Origin: an uncultured Collinsella sp.
GTDB taxonomy: Bacteria > Actinomycetota > Coriobacteriia > Coriobacteriales > Coriobacteriaceae
NCBI GenBank assembly: GCA_902489855.1
Contig: CABUBS010000082.1
Span: 1 to 9,262, forward strand
DNA length: 9,262 nucleotides
Direction: 5' to 3'
Shown here one piece after another: positions 1 through 6,188 of the stretch (its first letter is position 1; each line of letters opens with the position of its first letter). A model generated the notes under the pieces. The model did not search any database and was not told the DNA's origin. It saw only the letters and a list, made by a program, of their open reading frames with translations. Position numbers and translations under genes: made by a program.

Positions 1-43
1 GAGCTTAATGCGGTCCCGTTTTTGCTGGATATATGTTGCGTAA

Positions 44-255
44 ATGACCTTGCTACAGCCTTCTGTGGGCTTGCCCGATTTTTGGGCCGGCTCGGGCTTT
101 GAGGACAAGTTACTGCAAGCCCAGGGCGATTTTTCGCTCAACGCGGGCCAGCACAGCGTTGCCTATCTGCCAAACGACGAGACGACCGCTACGGTCTGCC
201 CATCGCCACCTACGAGATGGAAGCCGAAAAGTATATCTACCGCGTGTACAAGTAA
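44..255 (+). pseudogene. Frameshifted remnant of an unrecognised gene (C-terminal part)
   Basis: I do not recognise this protein. From 44 to about 181 one frame reads as plausible coding sequence (LPDFWAGSGFEDKLLQ, then AGQHSVAYLPNDE), with many codons ending in G or C. It then becomes unlikely (Cys, Pro and Arg rich). From 181 the frame one base back reads DDRYGLPIATYEMEAEKY and YRVYK and ends at a TAA at 253-255. Adding one G after position 181 would join the two as PNDE-DDRYG. The simplest reading is therefore a single-base deletion in a gene that once ended at 255. The ATG at 44 has no ribosome binding site and directly follows a stop at 41-43, so the true 5' end probably lies outside the window or has decayed. 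A sequencing error or chance open frames are alternatives. Confidence 0.4.
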
Positions 256-366
256 GAGCTGTAGGGCTGCGCTTAGGTTTGACCAATGGAGTATGAAAAC
301 ACGCCGCTCGCCGATACCCCCTCCGCGAGTGGCAGCCATATGGTTTGATAAAAGAAGCATATAGTT

Positions 367-386
367 GTCGCCAGCCTGCTGGCGAC
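367..386 (+). promoter_or_regulatory. Perfect 8-bp hairpin upstream of the 149-residue ORF
   Basis: GTCGCCAG and CTGGCGAC are exact reverse complements around a CCTG loop. No run of T follows on either strand, so it is not a convincing intrinsic terminator. It lies 15 bases before the GGAGG at 402-406, so in a transcript it would sit in the leader of the downstream unit. It could be a weak terminator of upstream transcription or a leader structure. Confidence 0.35.
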
Positions 387-414
387 GTTCTACCTGATAT
401 CGGAGGTTCCAGGT

Positions 415-453
415 ATGTTTCGCGCTCCGTTAAACAACTATCGGTTGGGCTAA
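415..453 (+). CDS. Possible 12-residue leader peptide coupled to the next ORF
   Basis: The best ribosome binding site in this part of the window, GGAGG at 402-406, lies 8 bases before an ATG at 415. That ATG opens a very short frame, MFRAPLNNYRLG, ending with TAA at 451-453. The ATG of the next ORF follows after a single base (TAACATG) and has no good Shine-Dalgarno sequence of its own. This is the usual geometry of translational coupling by re-initiation. The peptide has no obvious stalling motif or run of regulatory codons. Alternatively, the pairing of ribosome binding site and ATG is a relic of an older gene start, or it is chance. Confidence 0.35.
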   Translation: MFRAPLNNYRLG

Positions 454-454
454 C

Positions 455-904
455 ATGGGTCGCCGTGCTATTTCGATAACCCTTGCAGTGGTCTGCCTGG
501 CTGTGCTCCTGGGCGCTACAGGGCTGTTTGCTATAAGCCGAGAAACGTCTTATATGCAGGAATGCGCTTCCGAAGGGTTTGCCATTGACGGTTACTATCG
601 GGACGACAAGACGAGTCTGGAAACCCTGGCCTTTCTTGAAGAGGATAACCATCGGTGGCAACTGGTCGACAAAGACGGCAGCTGCGTTGACGGGCAGTTT
701 AAGCGTACGAACGATCCCAATATCCTGGTATTAAAGAAGGAAAACGGCGAAGAATTCGGCACGGTTCACGTTGCGTATATATCGCGCCGACGCAATCAGG
801 GGCAGATTTACCTAATTAGAAATACTAAGGTGACCCGATTTTATCTTGTGAGCACCGATCCGGCGTTTACGGTGGAGTCTGGCGATGTCGATGCGGACGT
901 CTGA
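455..904 (+). CDS. Membrane-anchored or secreted hypothetical protein, 149 aa
   Basis: I do not recognise a family. Residues 2-4 carry basic charge (GRR) and residues 5-27 are hydrophobic (ISITLAVVCLAVLLGATGLF), so the N-terminus is a signal anchor or uncleaved signal peptide. There is no lipobox with a suitable Cys. The rest (about 30-149) is soluble and polar. It alternates short hydrophobic strands with turns (DGYYRDDKTS, HRWQLVDKDG, ILVLKKENGEEFGTVHVAYI, GQIYLIRNTKVTRFYLV), which suggests an extracytoplasmic all-beta fold. Two Cys (residues about 37 and 77) could form a disulfide. ATG 455 is the first possible start after an in-frame stop at 431-433. It lacks a clear ribosome binding site and may rely on the leader ORF ending one base upstream. 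Codons such as ATA, TTA and AGA are more common than in neighbouring genes, hinting at acquired or fast-evolving DNA. A terminator follows. Confidence 0.7.
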   Translation: MGRRAISITLAVVCLAVLLGATGLFAISRETSYMQECASEGFAIDGYYRDDKTSLETLAFLEEDNHRWQLVDKDGSCVDGQFKRTNDPNILVLKKENGEEFGTVHVAYISRRRNQGQIYLIRNTKVTRFYLVSTDPAFTVESGDVDADV

Positions 905-929
905 TTCATGGCAATAAAACAGCGAGCGG

Positions 930-959
930 AGCGCGGACGTGAGCTACGTCCCGCTTTTT
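930..959 (+). terminator. Rho-independent terminator after the 149-residue ORF
   Basis: AGCG-C-GGACGT pairs with ACGTCC-CGCT, a 10-bp stem with one bulged C, around a GAGCT loop. It is followed by TTTT at 956-959, and TTTTT if the T closing the stem is counted. It starts 26 bases after the stop at 904. An A-rich stretch upstream (914-919) might let it also serve the convergent DUF389 gene on the minus strand, but the minus-strand U-run is not adjacent to the stem. Confidence 0.8.
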
Positions 960-1031
960 GCATGTGCCTGCGTCGCGTCTGAGCCTCGCCGCGACTTGCG
1001 CCTGTGCGCGGGAGCCATCCCATGCTCCGCA

Positions 1032-2171
1032 TTACTCCACATCAAACTCCACGCGATCGAGCTCGGGCACATTGAGGTCGATGAGTTTGCGGGCAACACG
1101 GCGGTCGTGCGCCCCAAGCGCCTCGCTTGTCGTCACATGGGCGACAATCTCGCGCTCGACGATGCCTTCCTCGTCTCCTTCGGTGGCCGAGGTCTCGACG
1201 GCGACGGTGTAATCCTTAAAGCCCGGCAGCACCGCGGCAAGCTCGCGTGTGGTCTCTGTGACGCCGTAGCCGTCCTGCACGCCGGCCTGCGCCGAGCCAA
1301 TGGAGCCCGCCGTCATAATAATGCAGGGGATGGCAAAGATCACCGTGCCCACGATGATGCGGCGGCGCACTTTGCGTGACAGCTCGTCGACCTCGGCATT
1401 TTCCTCGGCGGTCACAATGCCGTCGCCGTTGAGATCACGCTTGAGCGGTACACGCAAAAGAAGCAATACGGCTTCGGCCGCCAGCGCGATAAAGACGACG
1501 TTGATGCCAAACTCGTAGAGCGCCGAGAGAAACAGCGACCCGCTTGCGATGGCGATGCCATAGCCCGCCGCGCACAGAGGTGGCATGAGCGCGGTCGCCA
1601 CGGCCACGCCGGCGATGAGCGTGGCGGGTTCCTGGTCGCGCGAGTTGCCCAGGCCACCCGCAAAGCCGCCCGCAAGCGCGACGGCAAGGTCCCACACGGT
1701 GGGCGTCGAGTTGTCGATAATGGCGGCCGTGGTGGTGCCGAGGGGCGAGAGCTTAAAGTACAACGTGGATGTGACCAGGCAAAAGGCCATTTGCAGCGCA
1801 AGGCTGGCGACGGCTTCGACGGTGATCTCGCGGTCGAGCGTGGCAATGCCGTATGCCATGGCAAGAACCGAACCCATGAGCGGGCAGATGAGCATGGCGC
1901 CCACGATGGCGATGTCCGAGTCGATATCGAGGCCGATGCTCGCGATGAGCATGGCGATGATGAGGATACACAGGTGAGAGCCAGTCAGACGCGCCCCGTT
2001 TACAAAACGCTTGCGGATCACGTGATAGGGCGCGCGTCCCTCGCGAATGTTGAACGCGCGCTTTAGGAAACGGCCGGCGTTCTCCATGACCTCACTATGG
2101 GCAGGGCGGATGCCGTGGCGCCGGTGATGGCGTTCACGCAGTCGCTTGAGTTGTTGTCTATCGAGTTCCAT
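1032..2171 (-). CDS. DUF389 (TIGR00341-like) integral membrane protein, 379 aa
   Basis: The protein belongs to the DUF389 family of bacterial and archaeal inner-membrane proteins, whose function is not established. Family signatures are visible: GAMLICPLMG at residues 91-100 and IAGVAVATALMPPL at 187-199, each inside a hydrophobic segment. Predicted membrane segments lie near 66-80, 85-109, 121-142, 160-174, 183-206, 210-239 and 271-290. The N-terminus (1-60) is strongly basic (RERHHRRHG) and the C-terminus (about 291-379) is an acidic soluble domain. A canonical EF-hand loop, DLNGDGIVTAEE, occupies residues 246-257 between the last two membrane segments. ATG 2171 is chosen because GAGG lies 5 bases upstream. 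An open frame continues 49 codons further to 2318, but that part is low-complexity Arg/Pro sequence with no ribosome binding site. The gene appears monocistronic and diverges from the surface protein gene. Confidence 0.88.
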   Translation of the reverse strand: MELDRQQLKRLRERHHRRHGIRPAHSEVMENAGRFLKRAFNIREGRAPYHVIRKRFVNGARLTGSHLCILIIAMLIASIGLDIDSDIAIVGAMLICPLMGSVLAMAYGIATLDREITVEAVASLALQMAFCLVTSTLYFKLSPLGTTTAAIIDNSTPTVWDLAVALAGGFAGGLGNSRDQEPATLIAGVAVATALMPPLCAAGYGIAIASGSLFLSALYEFGINVVFIALAAEAVLLLLRVPLKRDLNGDGIVTAEENAEVDELSRKVRRRIIVGTVIFAIPCIIMTAGSIGSAQAGVQDGYGVTETTRELAAVLPGFKDYTVAVETSATEGDEEGIVEREIVAHVTTSEALGAHDRRVARKLIDLNVPELDRVEFDVE

Positions 2172-2331
2172 GTTCACCTCGTTCCAGCGCGGTCCGCGCA
2201 ACGCGCCCGTTGTCCTAACTCTACACCGTGGCGGGCGAGGTGTCTGTTGGATGCGGAATCCGATAGGGCGGATGACGCGGGAGCAAATGCAAATCACAGG
2301 CTCAATTCGATCCCGCAAGAATATGCTGCAC

Positions 2332-2343
2332 CAGCTCCTACAT
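2332..2343 (+). repeat. 12-bp direct repeat, copy 1
   Basis: CAGCTCCTACAT occurs here and again, identically, at 2426-2437, 94 bases apart. Both copies lie upstream of the surface protein gene. The following bases are loosely alike (TTGTGAAGC after copy 1, TTTGAAGC after copy 2), suggesting an old duplication or paired binding sites. Confidence 0.5.
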
Positions 2344-2401
2344 ATGTGACGAAATTGTGAAGCACGAGAGCGCGAATTTCAAAAAATCCGCCGGTGACCA
2401 A

Positions 2402-2413
2402 TGTTGCGCAACA
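2402..2413. promoter_or_regulatory. Perfect 12-bp palindrome, possible operator
   Basis: TGTTGCGCAACA is its own reverse complement. It lies 65 bases before the start of the surface protein gene, in the AT-rich repeat cluster, where a dimeric regulator could act. No regulator gene is visible in the window. Confidence 0.4.
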
Positions 2414-2425
2414 GAATTCAAAAAT

Positions 2426-2437
2426 CAGCTCCTACAT
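2426..2437 (+). repeat. 12-bp direct repeat, copy 2
   Basis: This is the second copy of CAGCTCCTACAT. It sits in the 13-base spacer of the inverted repeat TTCAAAA / TTTTGAA (2417-2423 and 2437-2443), so it may lie in the loop of a hairpin or between two half-sites. Confidence 0.5.
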
Positions 2438-2478
2438 TTTGAAGCGTATGGATACATCCGTGTCAAAGGGAGAAAGCC

Positions 2479-2670
2479 ATGGCAAACTACAGTCCACAAC
2501 ACTTTGAGCCTCGGGCTAAGGCCGTCAACGTCAAGGGCGTTGCTAACCGCGCCGTCGCAACCGTTTTGACGGCGGGCCTCATCGCTCAGCCGCTCATGTC
2601 GCCGCTGGCGGCAATCGCCGCACCGTCAACCGATAACGGCGATTCTGTTCAGGGGGGGGTAGTTCTGTAG
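2479..2670 (+). CDS. Readable N-terminal ORF of the surface protein in the out-of-frame state
   Basis: With the G8 tract as given, translation from 2479 yields only 63 residues: the signal peptide, the short spacer STDNGDSVQGG and three wrong-frame residues (VVL) before a TAG. It would give a useless secreted peptide of about 16 residues after signal cleavage. It is listed because a gene caller would report it separately. It is the 5' end of the gene described at 2479-5987 and not an independent gene. Confidence 0.5.
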   Translation: MANYSPQHFEPRAKAVNVKGVANRAVATVLTAGLIAQPLMSPLAAIAAPSTDNGDSVQGGVVL

Positions 2671-5600
2671 AGAACACCGTTGCCGCCGGTAACCAAGCGG
2701 TCGCAAAGACGGCTGCCCAGCTGGCCGAGGAGTCGGCAAAGCAGCTCAAGGACGCTCAGGCCGCCTACGATGCCGCCCAGAAGAAGGCCGACGCGGCGGG
2801 CCAGTCTCAAAAGCAGGCGCAGCAGCAAAAGAATCAGGCCTCGCAGGCCGTGAGCGATAACGCCGCCGAGCAGAACGAGGCCGAGGTAGCCGCGCTTCAG
2901 GAGAAGATCGACGAGCTTAAGGCAGCCGTCGAAAAGACCGAGCAGCAGCAGAAGAAGCTGGGCGACCTGAACGATCAGCTCGAACAGGCCAACAAGAGTG
3001 TCGAGGATAAGACCCAGGCGCTCAAGGACGCCAAGGCAAAGCAGGATGAGGCCAAGAAGGCCCTCGATGATGCCCAGGCCAAGCTCGAGGCCATGGGTAT
3101 GGACGAGTACGAGGCCGCCAAGAAGGCCGTCGAGGACGCGCGGGCAAAGCTCGATGACGCCAATAAGGCCGTTACTACTGCACAGGACAATCTGGACCAG
3201 GCCAAGGCTGCCGAGGCCAGCGCCCAGCAGGAAAAGCAGAATACCGAGGCAGCTTTGACGACTGCCCAGGCCAAGAAGCAGGAGACTGCCGCTGCTCTCG
3301 CAGCCGCAACCACCGCGCGCGATAACGCCCAGCAGAAGTTCAACCAGGCGCAGGCCGCGCTCGATGCTGCCGTCTCGGGTACGGGTGTTGACCTGAGTGC
3401 GCTTGAGGCCGCCAAGAAAGCTGCTGCTGGTGAGCTCGAGACCGCGCAGGCGGAGCTCAATGCCGCGACGGATGCCGACGCCACCGCACAGACAAATCTG
3501 CAGGCCGCCCAGGCTGCCGTCGCTGCCGCGCAGGAGAAGGCCAACGCCGCCAACGCTGCTGTAGCATCTGCCCAGTCTGCATACGATGCGGCAAACAAGG
3601 AGTACAAGGACGCGGCCAGTAAGCGTGACGCCGCGAAGACGGCATACGAGCAGGCCCAGCAGACCGAGGCCGACAAGAAGACCGCGTACGATAAGCTTGT
3701 CGAAGTTCGCAAGCAGAAGCGCAGTGAGTGGGAGGCAGCCTGCGCTGCTTCGAACGCCGCGGAAAAGGCTTATGACGCTGCTAATGTCCAGGTTGAGGCT
3801 CTTGAGCAGCAGATTGCTGACCTCAAGTCCAACATGACCGTTGACCAGGAAGTCATCAATAAGGGCATGCTCGGCTTTATGGCCTACATCAGCAACAGCA
3901 GCGATTTCACGGCTATGCAGAAATCGAACGCCAAGGACGCAATGGCTACACTCACCGGCGCTGACGACAAAGCCGAGTGGTATGACGATTACGTCGATCA
4001 GGACATGTCTCGCGACACCAATCCGCTTTCCTTGGAACAGCTGCGCAACGCCCTGACATATCTCGACACCCAGAACAACCTCCGCAAGGCGAACGGTCAG
4101 TCGGCGCTCAGCGTCAGCCTCCGCATGACCGCAGCAGCTGCACTCAACGCCTCATATTCATCGAATATTTGGGATCACTCGAACTGTTACTTCGATAATG
4201 CTGAGAATCTCGCAGGTGGTGGCGGTGCATATACCGGTGGTGAGACCGAGGATACCCTGGGCTGGCCCTACACCGGTCTCTACACTCAGGAGAAGGTTAA
4301 TTACGAGAATTGGATTAAAAAGTACGGTGTGGATAGCGAGGCCGGCAAAGATCTCATGGCTCATCGCTATGATTCGTACTATATCTACCAAAACTATTAC
4401 GATGTGTACCACGGTACAAAAGATAAGAATGGCAATCAAAGAGGAGACGCCTGCGGGCACTATCTCAACATTATCGATTCCGCTACGGTGGCTATCGGCA
4501 TCGCGACCGGTAGCGGTAAGAACACCGATTCCGAGGTAACCATATTCGATTACAGCGCTGATGACACTCAGGCTGATTTCACTGTTTCCGAGTTCAAGAA
4601 GCTCGTCAACGACTACATCGATTCTGCCTATAACGCTGGCGGCACGCAGGCGCAGAAGGCGCAACTCAAGGAGCTCCAGAGCAAGCTCGCCGAGGCGCAG
4701 AAGACGCTGGGCACGGCCGATACGGCATATCTCGCTGCTCTCAATAATCAGAAAGGCGCACAAGACGCCTATACCGCAGCCGACACGAACGTGAACACCG
4801 CCAAGGGCGAGTACGAGAAGGCTAAGTCCGGCACCGCCGCCGCGAAGACGGCATACAACGCCGCGAAGGACGCGCTCGGCGGAATCGACATCGAGTCCCT
4901 CAAGCAGAACCTCGATGCCGCCAAGTCCGAGGCCGCTACTGCCCAGGCAGCTCTCGATAAGGCAAACGCCACGCTTGCTGACAGCAAGACGAAGGCAGCC
5001 GAGGCCGCTGCTCACAAGGCGAAGGCTCGCAGCGCCCGCGATGCCGCCAAGGCAAAGTCCGAACAGGCCAATGAGGCGTATGACAACGCCACGGCTTCGG
5101 TCAAGGACCTTGCCGCCAAGCGCGATGCCGCCCAGGCGGACCTTGCGAATAAGCAGGGCTCGCTTGACGATGCCAAGAAGGCCGACGACACTGCCCAGGC
5201 TGGCGTTGACAAGGCTCAGGCCGCAGATACGCACGCCGCGACCGCTCTTTCGGACGCCAAGCAGGCAGTTGCCGCCAAGAAGCAGGCCCTGTCCGACGCA
5301 CAGGCGAAGGCCAAGGCCGCCGAGGGCGAGCTGGCTACCGCGAACAAGGCCTTCGAGCGCTTCGCCGGCGCCCAGAAGGCGGTCGACGACGCCAAGGCCA
5401 CCTATGACGCTACCGTCGCCGGTGTCGCCGATGCCCAGAAGCAGCTCGAGGCCGCCAACGGAGCCGTCGTCGATGCGAACTTCGAGATCGTCAAGGCCAA
5501 GGCCGAGCTTGCCAACGACGAGGCACTCAAGGCCGATCTTGAGGCTGTCGACCACAAGGCATCCCTTGCCGCGGGCACGACGGGCAACGAGAAGCTGGTC

Positions 5601-5987
5601 AAGCTGAACGCTGCCTACGCTCGCTATAAGGCTGCCGTCGATGCCGCTGCTGGTCTCAAGGCTGCTCTGAGCGATGCCGATGCCAAGCTGTCCGATGCCA
5701 ACGACGCCTATGCCGCCGCGCTTGCCGAGCTTGGCGATGCCAAGGATGCCCTGGCTGCCGCGCAGGCCGAGTACGACAAGTATCATCCCAAGGCCGAGCC
5801 GCAGGCCAAGCCTCAGGTTGCGCAGGCTGCTGCAAAGGCCCCCGTTGCCAAGAAACAGGCTGCGCCTGCCGCGCTCGCCCAGACTGGCGACAATTCCGCT
5901 CTTGCGGGCGAGGTGTTCGTCATCGGCGGTATCACTCTCGTGGCCGCTGGTGTGACGCTGAGCGATCGTCGTCGCAAGCAGATGTAG
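2479..5987 (+). CDS. CAP-domain coiled-coil cell-surface protein, frame-shifted at a G8 tract
   Basis: This is a large cell-wall-anchored adhesin-like protein whose ligand is unknown. The ATG at 2479 has AGGGAG 6 bases upstream. Numbering assumes one extra G, giving 1169 residues. The parts are: signal peptide 1-47 (hydrophobic 25-47, AIA|AP site); Ala/Lys/Gln-rich coiled coil about 62-457 with breaks near 205 and 300; CAP/SCP domain about 458-714; coiled coil about 715-1102; Pro/Ala/Lys linker about 1103-1131; LAQTGD at 1133-1138; membrane segment about 1146-1161; basic tail DRRRKQM. As sequenced, eight G at 2652-2659 put the signal peptide in a different frame from the rest, and translation stops at 2668-2670. 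Nine G, six G or a -1 slip restores it. A start at the GTG at 2850 would remove the signal peptide and has no ribosome binding site. The downstream frame is intact for over 3.3 kb, so the gene is under selection and not old debris. A terminator follows. Confidence 0.85.
2652..2659 (+). repeat. Poly-G tract (G8), candidate phase-variation site
   Basis: Eight consecutive G lie after an A and before TAGTTCTG, 11 codons past the predicted signal peptidase site. Eight G leads to a stop at 2668. Nine or six G continues as GGGSSVEN or GGSSVEN into the long downstream frame. Seven G would stop at once. Within the tract the in-frame heptamer G-GGG-GGG also fits the form of a -1 ribosomal slip site. 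It is the longest single-base run I see in the window. Confidence 0.75.
3849..4617 (+). other. CAP (SCP/PR-1-like) domain within the surface protein
   Basis: The non-coiled core between the two Ala-rich arms matches bacterial CAP domains. It has an N-terminal helix bundle (LRNALTYLDTQNNLRKANG), then the four CAP cavity residues: His567 in WDHSN, Glu576 in NAENLAGG, Glu605 in YTQEKVNYEN and His661 in CGHYLNII. Cys570 and Cys659 sit near two of these and could form a disulfide. They are two of only three Cys in the protein. A Tyr-rich insert (about residues 630-650, YDSYYIYQNYYDVYHG) precedes the second His. CAP domains in secreted bacterial proteins have varied or unknown roles, so no activity is claimed. 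Confidence 0.85.
5874..5987 (+). other. C-terminal sorting signal of LAxTG type
   Basis: LAQTGD, a hydrophobic stretch (VFVIGGITLVAAGVTL) and a basic tail (DRRRKQM) form the three-part cell-wall sorting signal. The motif has Ala where classical LPxTG has Pro. LAxTG motifs are known substrates of class E sortases in actinobacteria. No sortase gene lies in this window. Confidence 0.8.
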
Positions 5988-6055
5988 CGTTTCGAGCGTA
6001 GTTTCTGCAACGAACTTCGGTTCATAGCAGGAGCGCTTCGATGGCTTAACCGATA

Positions 6056-6098
6056 AGGCCGGCGCGCTGTCATACGCAGCGCGCTGGCCTATCTTTGT
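6056..6098 (+). terminator. Rho-independent terminator of the surface protein gene
   Basis: AGGCCGGCGCGCTG pairs with CAGCGCGCTGGCCT, a 14-bp stem with one G-U pair, around TCATACG. It is followed by ATCTTTGTTT, a broken T-run. It begins 69 bases after the stop at 5987. Confidence 0.8.
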
Positions 6099-6107
6099 TT
6101 CGATATC

Positions 6108-6147
6108 AAAAAGCCCGGTCGGCAGCCGCGAAAGCTACCGACCGGGC
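6108..6147 (-). terminator. Rho-independent terminator of the OPT transporter gene
   Basis: On the minus strand GCCCGGTCGGTAGC pairs with GCTGCCGACCGGGC, a 14-bp stem with one G-U pair, around TTTCGCG. It is followed by TTTTT (6112-6108 on the plus strand). It faces the plus-strand terminator only 10 bases away, so the convergent units are cleanly insulated. Confidence 0.88.
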
Positions 6148-6170
6148 AAGCCGTAGGCAATATGGTTGCT

Positions 6171-6188
6171 GTCGAGCAGCTGCTCGAC
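6171..6188. repeat. Perfect 18-bp palindrome abutting the OPT stop codon
   Basis: GTCGAGCAGCTGCTCGAC is its own reverse complement and ends exactly where the OPT stop codon begins (6189). With no loop it makes a poor RNA hairpin unless the centre opens. It may be a DNA-binding site or an RNA-stabilising end, or it may be chance in GC-rich sequence. Confidence 0.4.

Larger units (their letters stand above)
256..454. other. Poorly coding spacer with degenerate reading frame
   Basis: This stretch lies between the broken fragment and the 149-residue ORF. One plus-strand frame begins with an ATG at 286 and reads 20 codons (MEYENTPLADTPSASGSHMV) to a TGA at 346-348, followed at once by a TAA at 349-351. 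The same frame then stays open from 352 to 451 (KKHIVVASLLATFYLISEVP and on), with a hydrophobic stretch, and ends at a TAA at 451-453. It could be the start of a small decayed membrane protein, but neither piece is recognisable and the ATG at 286 has no clear ribosome binding site. The hairpin at 367-386 and the Shine-Dalgarno sequence at 402-406 are the only clear signals. Confidence 0.3.
2172..2478. promoter_or_regulatory. Divergent intergenic region with repeats and palindromes
   Basis: These 307 bases separate the DUF389 gene from the surface protein gene. The half nearest the surface gene (about 2330-2450) is AT-rich and holds several small symmetrical elements, listed separately: a 12-bp direct repeat, a 12-bp palindrome and an inverted repeat TTCAAAA-N13-TTTTGAA (2417-2443). 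A second A-rich match, GAATTTCAAAAAATC, lies near 2376-2390 and resembles GAATTCAAAAATC near 2414-2426. I could not identify a convincing -35/-10 pair for either gene by eye. The DUF389-proximal half (2172-2320) is GC-rich and shows no clear signal beyond the ribosome binding site. Confidence 0.45.

Noticed and set aside
110..661. 183-codon minus-strand frame over the first region
   Set aside because: It is Arg/Ser/Cys-rich with no family resemblance. It overlaps the better-supported plus-strand 149-residue ORF and its upstream hairpin and Shine-Dalgarno signals.
939..1379. Plus-strand open frames over the DUF389 C-terminus
   Set aside because: They lie antisense to a family-matched gene, start inside the terminator and have no ribosome binding site or recognisable protein.
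2172..2318. Upstream extension of the DUF389 gene by 49 codons
   Set aside because: The extension is Arg/Pro-rich with no ribosome binding site, whereas the ATG at 2171 has GAGG at the right distance and fits the family start.
2700..5760. Repetitive DNA as a CRISPR array or tandem repeat element
   Set aside because: The repeats are imperfect, codon-phased and of variable spacing, explained by Ala-rich heptads in a coding sequence.
4158..5786. 542-codon open frame on the minus strand, opposite the coiled-coil and CAP region
   Set aside because: It is the antisense of repetitive GCC/AAG/GAC codons and reads as low-complexity Leu/Gly/Val sequence. It has no ribosome binding site and lies opposite a convincing domain-bearing gene.
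2850..5987. Independent gene starting at the GTG at 2850
   Set aside because: The same frame continues upstream to the G tract with the same coiled-coil character. The GTG has no ribosome binding site and such a start would lose the signal peptide of a wall-anchored protein.
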